Positions 16,371-24,565 are shown, counted from the first letter of the stretch. The stretch: 39,362 nucleotides of DNA from Myxosarcina sp. GA_180221_E-2-1-MAG-40_15 (GCA_020692205.1 JAIMKV010000034.1:1-39362); one strand, 5' to 3'. Numbers and translations: made by a program. The notes: generated from the sequence alone by a model not told the origin.

Positions 16371-17582
16371 GTGTTAGATCTATTACTTATTATTGCCTTA
16401 GGATTTTTGGGAAGTTTTGGTCATTGTGTGGGCATGTGTGGCCCTTTGACTGTAGCTTTGGCTTTGTCTCAACAAGATCATCCCGATAAAATTAACGAGT
16501 TACAGTTCCATTTTCTTTTGAATATTGGCAGAATTCTTAGCTATACCTTGGTTGGTGCTGCTTTGGGTGGATTAGGGTCAATTGTAGTCGCTAGTGGGCA
16601 GCTAGCGGGGATTGGTAGCAGTTTAAGGCAGTTGATGGCAATTTTTACGGGAATATTACTGATTTGGTTCGGTTTAGGGCAAATAAAACCCAACTGGCTG
16701 CCCCGCTTACCTTTTTTGCATCCTCTGCAGGGAGGAATTCACACTCGTCTAAGTTCGGGAATGAACCAGCTTTCAACTCAACAACAATGGTGGACACCTG
16801 CTTTGTTAGGTGGGGTTTGGGGTTTAATTCCCTGTGGTTTTTTGTATACAGCACAACTAAAGGCAGTGGAAACAGGAAGTCTATTTGCTGGTGCAGTTAC
16901 GATGTTCTGTTTTGGCTTGGGTACAGCACCGATGATGTTGGGAGTAGGAGTATCCGCTTCCAAGGTAAGCGCAGATCGACGCAGCCAGCTATTTCGCTTG
17001 GGAGGATGGGTAACTTTAGCTATTGGGTTTCTAACTCTATTACGCACAGATGCGATGGTAGACTATACGGGACATGGCGCATTGCTGTTGCTGATGTTGG
17101 CTTTGGCAGCACGTCCTTTGAGTAACTTTTGGCAAGTACCCCTAAAATATCGTCGTGCAATTGGAGTGGGAGCTTTTGTTTTGGCACTGGCGCATACAGC
17201 ACATATGTTAGACCATTCACTCAACTGGAATCTAGATGCGATCGCCTTTATGTTACCGCAACATCGTCTGGGGATGGCGGGTGGTATCCTCAGCTTATTT
17301 CTCATGCTTCCTGCGGCAGTTACTAGTAGCGATCGCCTACAAAAAAAATTGGCTAAACGCTGGCGCAAAATTCATTTGCTAACTGTTCCTGCTTTGATTT
17401 TAGCCGTCGGTCATACCGTATTGTTGGGTTCTCACTATTTAGGCGACTTGCAGTTAAGTCTCGATGACAAGTTAAGAGCGATCGCGGTTATCTTACTAGG
17501 TGCGGTAATTTTATTGGCAAGATCGACTTTATTTTGGAAAATTATCGGTCACCAAAACGCTTATGTTCCGCCGAAAATTTAG
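16371..17582 (+). CDS. UreH/TauE-like membrane transporter fused to a ferric-reductase-like domain
   Basis: The protein is 403 aa and starts at GTG; an upstream in-frame stop at 16344 limits alternatives. The first part (about 1-225) is a six-helix UreH/SafE-like domain with the motif 'LGFLGSFGHCVGMCGPL' (10-26) and a repeat-like 'ALLGGVWGLIPCGFLYTAQL', as in CcdA/UreH families that move metals or reducing equivalents. The second part (about 230-403) has four or five helices with histidines in 'ALAHTAHMLDH', 'LPQHRLG', 'RKIHLLTVP' and 'AVGHTVLLGSHY', resembling ferric-reductase/MsrQ-type b-haem domains. I infer a role in metal or redox homeostasis. Confidence is high for the first domain and moderate for the second. 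Confidence 0.75.
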   Translation: MLDLLLIIALGFLGSFGHCVGMCGPLTVALALSQQDHPDKINELQFHFLLNIGRILSYTLVGAALGGLGSIVVASGQLAGIGSSLRQLMAIFTGILLIWFGLGQIKPNWLPRLPFLHPLQGGIHTRLSSGMNQLSTQQQWWTPALLGGVWGLIPCGFLYTAQLKAVETGSLFAGAVTMFCFGLGTAPMMLGVGVSASKVSADRRSQLFRLGGWVTLAIGFLTLLRTDAMVDYTGHGALLLLMLALAARPLSNFWQVPLKYRRAIGVGAFVLALAHTAHMLDHSLNWNLDAIAFMLPQHRLGMAGGILSLFLMLPAAVTSSDRLQKKLAKRWRKIHLLTVPALILAVGHTVLLGSHYLGDLQLSLDDKLRAIAVILLGAVILLARSTLFWKIIGHQNAYVPPKI

Positions 17583-17653
17583 TTGATTACTTTAGTGTTT
17601 TTCCGTTATAGATACTTGTTGATTAACTCGATTAGAATAGAGTGTAAGTTAGG

Positions 17654-18688
17654 TTATTTTGGATTAACGGTATTAAATAAAATAAAATTACCTCCACCCA
17701 GCATTAATAGACGACGGCAATTATTAAGAGCTGTTTCATAGTTAGGATTAACTGTTAAAGCTCTAGTATAAGATTCAAGCGCTGCTTGAGTTTGTTCTAG
17801 TGCTTCTAATGCAGCACCATGGTTGTTCCAGGCGAGATCGTAGTCGGGTTTGAGTTTAATTGCTGCTTCGTAAGCGGCGATCGCCTCTGAATAATTTTTT
17901 AGCTTTAGCTGAATATTGCCTAAGTTATACCACACCTGATGTTGCTCTGGTTTGAACTTCAACGTCTGTTGATAAACAGCAACCGCTTCATCGTAACGTT
18001 CTAATTGGTATAAGAGGGTAGCTTGACTGTACCATGCCTGATGATCTTCAGGATTGATCTTGGTAACTTCTTGATAAGCGTTAATCGCTTGATCATATTG
18101 CTTTGTTTTAGCGAAAATGTTCCCAAGCTGTAAGTAAGCAACCTGAAAATCGGGCTTTAAAACAATCGCCTGTTGATAAGATGCGATCGCCTCTTCATAT
18201 CTACTCTGATGCTTATAAGCATTTCCCTGGTTGTACCAAGAGGTAGGTTCTTCAGGATTAATTTTAATTGCTTGCTGATAAGCAACAGCAGCCTGTGAAT
18301 ATTGTTTTAGGTGGCTAAGACTAATACCGCGACGATACCAGGCTTGTTCTGATTCTGGCTGTGAAGATAATGCTAGATCAAAACAAACTAAAGATTCATG
18401 ATATTTTTGTTGTTGCTGTAGAGCAATACCTTGATTGATCCAAGTTTGAAAGTGGGTTAGCTGAAGATTTTTTCCCGAAGTATCACAAGCAATATTTTGT
18501 TCGTATCTTGGCAGGTTGTTAACTAATTCAGAGAATTGATTGTAAGCTAATGCTTCATTTGTAACCGTTGCTGCCAATTTTTCTGGTGCAATACTAACAT
18601 TGGTAATACTGGCTGATGATGGAGTTGAATCAATTAGCAAGATGCTAGCGGCAATTCCAGCAATAGTTAACCAAGGTTGAGAGTTCAT
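17654..18688 (-). CDS. Secreted or periplasmic TPR-repeat protein
   Basis: The protein is 344 aa. The N-terminus looks like a signal peptide ('WLTIAGIAASILLIDSTPSS'). Seven consecutive 34-residue TPR motifs span about 80-320, each with the W/Y-x-x-x-G and A-x-x-x-Y-x-x-A-(I/L)-x-x-x-P pattern, for example 'WYNQGNAYKHQSRYEEAIAS'. It is probably a protein-interaction scaffold in the periplasm; the partner is unknown. It is convergent with the UreH-like gene, 71 nt apart. Confidence 0.85.
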   Translation of the reverse strand: MNSQPWLTIAGIAASILLIDSTPSSASITNVSIAPEKLAATVTNEALAYNQFSELVNNLPRYEQNIACDTSGKNLQLTHFQTWINQGIALQQQQKYHESLVCFDLALSSQPESEQAWYRRGISLSHLKQYSQAAVAYQQAIKINPEEPTSWYNQGNAYKHQSRYEEAIASYQQAIVLKPDFQVAYLQLGNIFAKTKQYDQAINAYQEVTKINPEDHQAWYSQATLLYQLERYDEAVAVYQQTLKFKPEQHQVWYNLGNIQLKLKNYSEAIAAYEAAIKLKPDYDLAWNNHGAALEALEQTQAALESYTRALTVNPNYETALNNCRRLLMLGGGNFILFNTVNPK

Positions 18689-18814
18689 GGGCTTGTTGTC
18701 GATTTCTTTACTCCCTTCATCGAATCTTGATCTTGACCAATTAGCTGCGATCGCAATTTGCCTTCTAAAGTGATCGCAAGGATCAACTTTTTTGAATGGA
18801 CTAGGTTGATAATT

Positions 18815-18842
18815 AGCTAGTTTTTAGCTTTTAGCTTCTGGG
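18815..18842. repeat. Short heptamer repeat tract
   Basis: The spacer between the TPR and beta-lactamase-like genes contains a TTTTAGC, TTTTAGC, TTCTGGG run. It resembles the tracts at 2619 and 27742. A small palindrome GCGAGGCTTCGC follows. Confidence 0.5.
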
Positions 18843-18921
18843 CGGCGAGGCTTCGCTACGAGATAATCTCTGACTTCAAACTTCATACCTACTGTAGTAG
18901 ACTATTCAACCAAACCTGATC

Positions 18922-19866
18922 TCAATTACTGATTACTCTCATTGCTTCGACAATAGATTGAGAAATAAACGGTAGAATAGATTTATTCTGGGCATTATCT
19001 TTACCTTCAGTAAAAACGGTCAGTAAATAAGGTGAAACGTTTGGTAGTTCAATATAAGCAGCATCGTGACGTACTCGACTCATCCAGCCAGCTTTAGACC
19101 ATATTTGAGCATTACGAGGCAAACTTTCCCCTAGAAAACCAGTAATTTGATTTTCGCCATCGCGATCAACAAATTCTGTCGGATCAAGACTTCGCTTGAG
19201 CAACTGCATCATTTTTTGCGATCGCTCTGCTGAGACTGCAACCCCGCCAACAATACTATGTAATAGTCTGGCAACCGCATCGGTAGTTAGCATATTACGA
19301 TTTTCCATTAATTCCCCTAAAAAAGCTTTTTCTCGACCATAAGCACCGTCACACCAAGTTTTTTGATTAACATTAATGCTTTCTAATTCTTCCCAACCCA
19401 AAGACTTAAAATAGCGATTAACTATATTGCGCTGTTGTTGCCAAGTTTCAAATGGCTTGAGGGGTAATTCTGGGCCACTAGTAGTCCCGGTCAAAACGTC
19501 TACGAGCAAGCCTGTAGCATCATTACTCGATTCGACAATTGCGTCCCGAATTGCTCGATTTAATTCGGTTGACTCTGCTACCATTTCCCCCTGTAGCCAT
19601 TCATGTATTGCTACTAAATAAAACAGTTTTACTAAACTAGCAGGATAGATTCTTTCAACTCCCCGATAACTAAATCCTTTGACTTTATATTGCCAAAATT
19701 CCGCAGCAGACAACGCCCCGCCAGTATTAACAATCACAGGTTGTTCGTATACAATCCAGGTTAAGGCAATTTTATCTCTAGTTAGGGTAGGAAATTGTTC
19801 TCTGACACTTTGTAAAATCTGATGAGCAATTTCGGCTAACTGTTCGTCTTGGCGGAAGAAAGGCAT
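18922..19866 (-). CDS. Class A beta-lactamase-like serine hydrolase
   Basis: Numbered from the ATG at 19866, the protein is 314 aa. The serine-hydrolase triad motifs are present: S-x-x-K in 'RIYPASLVKLFYL' (Ser about 77), S-x-N in 'VESSNDATG' (about 113-115), and a KTG-like 'IWSKAGWMSRVRHDA'. The omega-loop glutamate is not obvious. Such proteins in cyanobacteria may be peptidoglycan-modifying enzymes rather than resistance enzymes. An ATG 20 codons upstream (19926) would add a hydrophobic, Phe-rich segment read from a T-rich tract. That could be a signal anchor or an artefact; neither start has a clear Shine-Dalgarno. Confidence 0.8.
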   Translation of the reverse strand: MPFFRQDEQLAEIAHQILQSVREQFPTLTRDKIALTWIVYEQPVIVNTGGALSAAEFWQYKVKGFSYRGVERIYPASLVKLFYLVAIHEWLQGEMVAESTELNRAIRDAIVESSNDATGLLVDVLTGTTSGPELPLKPFETWQQQRNIVNRYFKSLGWEELESINVNQKTWCDGAYGREKAFLGELMENRNMLTTDAVARLLHSIVGGVAVSAERSQKMMQLLKRSLDPTEFVDRDGENQITGFLGESLPRNAQIWSKAGWMSRVRHDAAYIELPNVSPYLLTVFTEGKDNAQNKSILPFISQSIVEAMRVISN

Positions 19867-20071
19867 AAAAAAAGAGAAAAAAGAGACAAAGGATAACAAG
19901 ACAAGAAAACAACAAAACATTAGCATTATTGTTCTATTGTTTAGTTTATCGTTCTGAGAACCCTAATCATTATTTTTTGGAGTTCTTGACCAAACTTTGC
20001 GACAATAGCAAAGAATTAATCGATCATCAGTCAGCTTGGCAGTATTAATTGAACCAGAATCACACAAATTA

Positions 20072-20428
20072 ATGGAAACTAGCGATCGCAAATCTCTGAA
20101 ATCAATTACTGATGCTCCATCATCCAATCTTCAATCAAAGCAACAAAATAACTTTTGGCTAGTTTTTAACTCTACTTTTATTACTATTTTTCTGGCAGAG
20201 ATGGGCGATAAAACCCAGTTAGTTACGCTGTTGATGAGTGCCGAATCTCAAGCACCTTGGATTGTATTTATTGGTTCAGCTTTGGCTTTAATTGCGACTA
20301 GTTTAATTGGGGTTTCCATTGGCTATTGGTTATCCAAAAAACTTGCTCCAAAAACCCTAGACTTATCTGTTGCTCTTCTATTACTGTTTATTACCGCCTG
20401 GCTGATTAGTGACATAATTAATCTCTAA
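20072..20428 (+). CDS. GDT1/UPF0016 half-transporter, first subunit
   Basis: The protein is 118 aa from the ATG at 20072; a TTG at 20036 is an alternative. After a 35-residue hydrophilic leader it has three helices. The family signature E-x-G-D-K-T is in 'IFLAEMGDKTQLVTLLM'. Full-length members have two such units and export Mn2+ or Ca2+ in exchange for protons (Mnx in Synechocystis, TMEM165/Gdt1 in eukaryotes). This gene encodes one unit only and the next gene the second, 19 nt later. They very likely form a heteromer for Mn2+ efflux at the plasma or thylakoid membrane. Confidence 0.85.
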   Translation: METSDRKSLKSITDAPSSNLQSKQQNNFWLVFNSTFITIFLAEMGDKTQLVTLLMSAESQAPWIVFIGSALALIATSLIGVSIGYWLSKKLAPKTLDLSVALLLLFITAWLISDIINL

Positions 20429-20447
20429 GCTAAATGGTGCAGATTAA

Positions 20448-20738
20448 ATGTGGAATGGAATAGATTGGCAACTTATTGGAATTAGCTTTGTTACGGTTTT
20501 CTTGGCGGAAATTGGCGATAAAAGTCAGCTAGCGGCGATCGCTCTTGGTGGAAGTTCCAATAATCCCCGCGCCGTATTTATCGGTTCGACAATGGCGTTA
20601 ATTCTGGCTAGTTTGCTCGGTGTTTTGGCTGGAGGTGCGGTGGCGCAATTTCTGCCTGAAAAACTGTTGAAATCTGTAGCGGCGATTGGCTTTGCAACTA
20701 TGGCATTGAAGATTTTATGGATCGGCGGTAAAGAATAA
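20448..20738 (+). CDS. GDT1/UPF0016 half-transporter, second subunit
   Basis: The protein is 96 aa with three membrane helices and the second signature motif E-x-G-D-K-S in 'VTVFLAEIGDKSQLAAIALG'. A second small motif is 'PRAVFIGSTMAL'. It corresponds to the C-terminal half of full-length UPF0016 proteins. The two frames differ and each has its own start, so this is a stable split arrangement rather than a frameshifted single gene. Confidence 0.87.
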   Translation: MWNGIDWQLIGISFVTVFLAEIGDKSQLAAIALGGSSNNPRAVFIGSTMALILASLLGVLAGGAVAQFLPEKLLKSVAAIGFATMALKILWIGGKE

Positions 20739-20803
20739 TCGACGTTACACCTTCTTGAAATGGCTAGGGAAGTAGCAAGTAGGCTTGGGGCAATTTATCT
20801 TGG

Positions 20804-21097
20804 TTATAGATAGCTAGAAACCGAACGTAACTCTTCGGGAATTGGGGTATCTTCAGGAAATTCTAGCAAGGTTTCGCGATCGCCTAAGTAGCCAGACTCG
20901 GTAAAGGAAATTAACATTCTAGCCAGAGCAACCCAAACTTCTCGATCATATTCCCAATCTTTCTCTCTTGAGGTAAAATAGGCGATCGATTTTAGTGACC
21001 AAAAATAGCTATTACGTACTACAGAACCACCTTTTTTATAGGGTGGCAAATCTTCATGGTCAATAAATAAAATATTGTCTTGTAGTTTTACCCGCAT
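20804..21097 (-). CDS. Hypothetical protein (97 aa)
   Basis: An acidic soluble protein starting at ATG 21097 (MRVKLQDNILFIDHEDLPPY); a TTG three codons upstream is less likely. It contains aromatic-rich stretches ('NSYFWSLKSIAYFTSREKDW') and an acidic tail. No domain is recognised. It sits 50 nt downstream of the TpsB gene on the same strand and may share its transcript. Confidence 0.6.
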   Translation of the reverse strand: MRVKLQDNILFIDHEDLPPYKKGGSVVRNSYFWSLKSIAYFTSREKDWEYDREVWVALARMLISFTESGYLGDRETLLEFPEDTPIPEELRSVSSYL

Positions 21098-21155
21098 TTT
21101 TAGCAATCCTTAACTTTTAACGCTAACCGAGCCAAAATTAACCTGGAATCTTAAA

Positions 21156-22820
21156 TCAAAAAGGCTTGAATCTTACTGAAAAATAGACTCCGCTTTCCTG
21201 CAAAGAATTTCCCGCCGAATCATCATCAATTAAAGGAAATCCCCAATCTATTCGTGTCGCTAGAGTTTCTCCTACCGCTAGCTGAAGTCCCAATCCTAAA
21301 GAAGCCAAAGTATTCAATTCTAAAGGCAAATTATCCGAATTCCAAACTTGACCAAAATCAAAAAAAGGATTTAGCTCTAAAGTTAGATCTTGTTTGGTTA
21401 TTTGCCAGATCGTGTTACGCAACTCAGCCGAAAAAAAGAAGCCATTATCCCCTAAAACCCTCTCTTGACTATAGCCTCGAACACTTAACGCACCGCCAGA
21501 ACTAAACTGCTCTAAAGAAACTAAAGGACGATCTGCTAACTGTAAATCCGAACGCAACAGAATAGTAGTTCTTGGAGCCAGCATTTTTAAATATTGTGCC
21601 TGTCCACGCCAAATTAAAAACTTGCTATCAGGTACATCATTACTATTAATTGTGGCATCAAAAGCATCAATACCAATACTAAATTGAGAACGAACTGCAA
21701 ATACATGGCTATCACTGCGATCGCTATATTCTTGAAACAGTCGTAAGGCAGAAATTTGCGTTTTTCCTTGGTTATCTGAGCCTCTGGTTAAGGAAGGAAA
21801 GCCGCGATCCATTAATAAAAGCTGTGAATTCTGTCGGCTGAAAGTTACACCAATCGTAATATCTTGCTGCGGTGTCTGATATAAGGGTTGACGATATGTA
21901 GCCTCATAGTAGCGATTTTCGCTGGCTAAATCTAAGTCTTGAAATGGTTCGCTAATAATACGATTGTTGCTGAGGCTGTAGGCTAGTCTCACTTCACTAT
22001 TATAAGCTCCCAAAGGGATAACATAGCTCAAGTCTTCCAAAGAGTCGCTGCCATCGGTATTAACATAGGAAATATTAAAGCGATCGCCAAATCCCAACAG
22101 ATTACCTTCACTGAGCGACACTTGGCGACTAATCGAACCAACACTAGGAGTTCGATAATTATTCAGGTTCAACTCGCTGCTAAAAGTATCTGCTTCAGCA
22201 ATTTTGACCTCTAGAAAGCTTTCTCCTGGATTTATTCCCTGAGATAATTCCGCCGAGATGCTCCTGATCAATGGATTTAACTGTAGTTGCTGTAGCGCGT
22301 TTAGTAGTTTATCTTGATTTAATGGTGCTTGAGTTGCGATCGCCAGCCGACTACGAACATACTCTAGCCGTAGTCGTTTTAGTCCAGAAATCTTAATCTC
22401 CTCAACTTTACCTTCAATGATTTCAATTTTGAGCGTGCGATTGTTAATTGTCTGAGGAGGAATATAAGCACCAGAGGTAAAATAACCTCGTTCTACGTAT
22501 AGCTTGGTAATAGCCTGCTGTACTTTCAACAGCTCGACAAAAGTAACAGGACGAAACAAATAAGGCTGGAGTAATTGTTTGAGTCTAGCTTCAGGAATCA
22601 CCCGATTGCCAATGATGTTAAATCGGCTCAGAATAATTGTTCCTGGGATATTTTCAGGAGCAAGTCTTTGCTGATTAAATTTGCCTGAAGATTCTTGGCA
22701 ATTTGCTTTGGCTAAAGTGGAGAATACAACGCAGCAGGCTAGAAATCTGGCAAATGCGGCAACTAAATATTGAAAAAAACTGGGATTTAGTTTTAGGGTC
22801 AACTTGAGCTTATTCGTCAA
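21156..22820 (-). CDS. TpsB/ShlB-FhaC family outer-membrane transporter (Omp85 superfamily)
   Basis: The protein is 554 aa with an N-terminal signal-like segment ('AAFARFLACCVVFSTLAKAN'). A POTRA_2-type domain (about 62-135, 'FNIIGNRVIPEARLKQLLQP') and a second POTRA (about 137-215) precede a 16-strand-type barrel. The barrel contains the conserved 'GGALSVRGYSQERV' L6 motif and ends with a C-terminal Phe, as outer-membrane proteins do. The family secretes large TpsA exoproteins, and none is encoded here. Only a TTG start (22820) is available before an in-frame stop further upstream. Confidence 0.88.
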   Translation of the reverse strand: MTNKLKLTLKLNPSFFQYLVAAFARFLACCVVFSTLAKANCQESSGKFNQQRLAPENIPGTIILSRFNIIGNRVIPEARLKQLLQPYLFRPVTFVELLKVQQAITKLYVERGYFTSGAYIPPQTINNRTLKIEIIEGKVEEIKISGLKRLRLEYVRSRLAIATQAPLNQDKLLNALQQLQLNPLIRSISAELSQGINPGESFLEVKIAEADTFSSELNLNNYRTPSVGSISRQVSLSEGNLLGFGDRFNISYVNTDGSDSLEDLSYVIPLGAYNSEVRLAYSLSNNRIISEPFQDLDLASENRYYEATYRQPLYQTPQQDITIGVTFSRQNSQLLLMDRGFPSLTRGSDNQGKTQISALRLFQEYSDRSDSHVFAVRSQFSIGIDAFDATINSNDVPDSKFLIWRGQAQYLKMLAPRTTILLRSDLQLADRPLVSLEQFSSGGALSVRGYSQERVLGDNGFFFSAELRNTIWQITKQDLTLELNPFFDFGQVWNSDNLPLELNTLASLGLGLQLAVGETLATRIDWGFPLIDDDSAGNSLQESGVYFSVRFKPF

Positions 22821-22971
22821 CTGAGCAGCAAATCGATTGACTGCATTTACATTCTGAATTTAGAGTACTATAGCAAATCAAACTGGAGAAAGATTATAAT
22901 AAACTGACAATCGGGCAAATTTGTGAGATAACTTTTAGATACAATAGTTTTGTTGACCTAAGCAAAAGATA

Positions 22972-23259
22972 GTGAATCCTTTATTGGCAAGATTTTTAAG
23001 ATCGGTGTACCGTAAAGAACCTGTTTCTGGCTTTATCCTGATTTTAGGAGCAACTGATGCTCTAATTGGAGGACTTGCAGGACGAGGAAGCTTATTGTCC
23101 ATAGGCTTATTAGTTGCTTTGCTAGGGGTAATCGCACGCTGGCGACAAGGAGAAAAAAAATCTCAGGCGATCGCTACCAAACCAGTAAGATACTATCTGC
23201 CTCCTGATTCATCTCGTGAACCATTGCCTCTTTTGACCAGCAGTAAAAGTCGTAAGTAG
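22972..23259 (+). CDS. Small membrane protein, hypothetical (95 aa)
   Basis: It starts at GTG. Residues 19-56 are hydrophobic and glycine-rich ('GFILILGATDALIGGLAGRG', then 'SLLSIGLLVALLGVIARW'), giving two short helices or a hairpin, followed by a basic, proline-containing soluble tail. No family name is known to me. The gene is divergent from the TpsB gene. Confidence 0.6.
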   Translation: MNPLLARFLRSVYRKEPVSGFILILGATDALIGGLAGRGSLLSIGLLVALLGVIARWRQGEKKSQAIATKPVRYYLPPDSSREPLPLLTSSKSRK

Positions 23260-23330
23260 TTAGTAATGTTTTCTGGGAGCTAATAGCTTAGCTAAATCGG
23301 CAATAAATTCAGCTAATTTGGCTATATTTC

Positions 23331-23627
23331 ATGACCAACAGCAATATAGAACAAACGCACCCCCAAAATAAAAAGGATCGAATTACAGTCGATCATCTGT
23401 TGAAGGTGCAGTCGAATCCAGGCGATCGCGAGTTAGTTGAATTAGCTCGTCTGATCATTCGCTATCGTGGCTTTCCAGGTGCGCGAGACATTCAGCGGGA
23501 TTTAAAAGTGGCGTTGAGTAATTGGCAATTGACCGAAGAAGAACTTTACCTTAAAACCAGAGCCATCCACGCCAAGGGGACGGTTTATCGCCGCACAGCT
23601 ACAGGGGAAACACAGGATTGGACTTGA
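23331..23627 (+). CDS. DUF3288 family protein
   Basis: The protein is 98 aa and resembles the cyanobacteria-specific DUF3288 family: 'HPQNKKDRITVDHLLKVQSN', then 'LVELARLIIRYRGFPGARDI', then a tail with 'RAIHAKGTVYR'. The function of the family is unknown. The start is ATG, 71 nt after the previous gene. Confidence 0.8.
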   Translation: MTNSNIEQTHPQNKKDRITVDHLLKVQSNPGDRELVELARLIIRYRGFPGARDIQRDLKVALSNWQLTEEELYLKTRAIHAKGTVYRRTATGETQDWT

Positions 23628-23755
23628 GCAATGAACAATGAGCAGTAACTAGTAATCAGTAATCATTTGCGATCGCTGTTGTCTCAATAACCAAAATCTA
23701 CGAATAGCACAACAAAGCTATAATTTAGCAAAATCAAAGATTTAAATATCAAATT

Positions 23756-23869
23756 ATGAGCTTTAGCGATGTAGTTGAAACAATTAAAAACCTTTCATTC
23801 GATGAAAAGCAGGAAATCCAAGCTTTGTTGGCTCAATACCTGCGTGAAGAAAGTTTTAGAGAATTATAA
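23756..23869 (+). pseudogene. Truncated antitoxin-like ORF
   Basis: A 37-aa ORF, MSFSDVVETIKNLSFDEKQE then IQALLAQYLREESFREL. It resembles the N-terminus of the common cyanobacterial antitoxins of 70-90 aa that start 'MSF.dvve.v..Ls.de..e...lL...lreerr..i', and it stops just after that conserved part. It is therefore probably a truncated remnant, although a functional micro-protein cannot be ruled out. Confidence 0.5.
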
Positions 23870-23893
23870 GATAACAAAATCAGTTTTAACCCT

Positions 23894-24064
23894 ATGCCAA
23901 CATTAGAAGAAATCAAACAAATGATCTTTCAGTTACCGATACAAGAATAAATAACACTAATGGAAGATTTAGAATAAAAACTAGAAACCATACAAATGAT
24001 GCAACTAGCGGAAACTGGTTTTATCGAATGGAACGATGAGGAAGAAAATATCTATGATGTCTAA
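23894..24064 (+). pseudogene. Antitoxin pseudogene with two in-frame stops
   Basis: The frame starts MPTLEEIKQMIFQLPIQE, hits TAA at 23948, continues ITLMEDLE, hits TAA at 23975, and then reads KLETIQMMQLAETGFIEW and onward to a natural TAA at 24062. Reading through both stops gives a coherent 56-codon antitoxin-like protein that overlaps the start of a PemK/MazF-like frame, the usual toxin-antitoxin overlap. The gene is inactivated. Confidence 0.6.
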
Positions 24065-24104
24065 GCCTCAACCTGGAGAAATATGGCTAGTCAAATTTCC
24101 TTGA
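24054..24104 (+). pseudogene. PemK/MazF-type toxin, 5' remnant
   Basis: The frame MMSKPQPGEIWLVKFP then TGA matches the typical start of PemK/MazF endoribonucleases ('kPqpGeIwlV.Fpf'). It overlaps the antitoxin stop by 11 nt. After about 16 codons the similarity ends abruptly, where the gene at 24083 takes over in another frame. The rest of the toxin is not found downstream. Confidence 0.55.
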
Positions 24105-24436
24105 ATCTCAATGATTTGCCAGGAGCCGAAATAATATTACCTGGATTAAGCGATCTTCATAGTGGTAATTCAAATACAGTTGGGGCTTTACTAATTGCGA
24201 TCGCCGCAACACGCTTAACTGAAGCAGGTTTAAATATTCAAAATTATCACTTAGACCCAGAGCCAGAAGTAAATTTGTATGCTCATCTCCAAAAAGAACG
24301 AGAAGATGCTTACCCCCACTATAATGATTTACTGAATCGCCTTAATAGTTTTTGTAACGCACTCGAACTCAGTTACGAATATAAACCGTCTAACAATGCG
24401 TTGGAGCCGACAGCTAACACGATCTTCAAAAATTAA
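24083..24436 (+). CDS. Small cyanobacterial hypothetical protein with a tail encoded by an attC-like site
   Basis: The ORF is 117 aa. Residues 8-100 resemble small cyanobacterial proteins of unknown function with the pattern 'LpG.e.v..Gl.Dl..g..tv.alLv.Ia..RL...G..i....p..e..Ly..L.......a...YN.l..rl.sf'. The ATG at 24083 lies inside the PemK remnant; an original start may be the TTG at 24101. The last residues ('SNNALEPTANTIFKN') are translated from the attC-like repeat that begins at 24388, so the native C-terminus was probably near residue 101. Confidence 0.65.
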   Translation: MASQISLNLNDLPGAEIILPGLSDLHSGNSNTVGALLIAIAATRLTEAGLNIQNYHLDPEPEVNLYAHLQKEREDAYPHYNDLLNRLNSFCNALELSYEYKPSNNALEPTANTIFKN

Positions 24437-24471
24437 AGATTGTTGGCAGCGGCTCAACTTCACCGTTAAGA
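24388..24471 (+). repeat. Integron attC-like recombination site (lone)
   Basis: The element begins with GTCTAAC (24388-24394, matching RYYYAAC) and ends with GTTAAGA (24465-24471, one base off GTTRRRY). Inside, 24400-24409 pairs with 24450-24458 over 9 bp with one extra unpaired G (24403), as the extrahelical base of attC sites. Unpaired spacers (24395-24399 and 24459-24464) separate inner and outer stems. The terminal part is itself an imperfect hairpin (about 24413-24447). Size (84 nt) and layout fit attC. No second copy or integrase is in the window. Confidence 0.6.
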
Positions 24472-24565
24472 AAAAGAGTGCGATCTATCATAATTAAGAG
24501 CGATCGCCTTAATTTTGTAAAACAGTTAAAAAAGCGATCGCATAAGCTATATAGAACACACGAAT

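Noticed and set aside
16664-17368. Several overlapping 65-150 aa frames inside the UreH-like gene
   Set aside because: All are shadows of a coherent membrane protein on the plus strand and show no domain pattern of their own.
19867-19926. Phe/Leu-rich N-terminus of the beta-lactamase-like protein as a firm signal peptide
   Set aside because: It is translated from a T-rich tract with no Shine-Dalgarno. It remains possible, so it is noted as an alternative start only.
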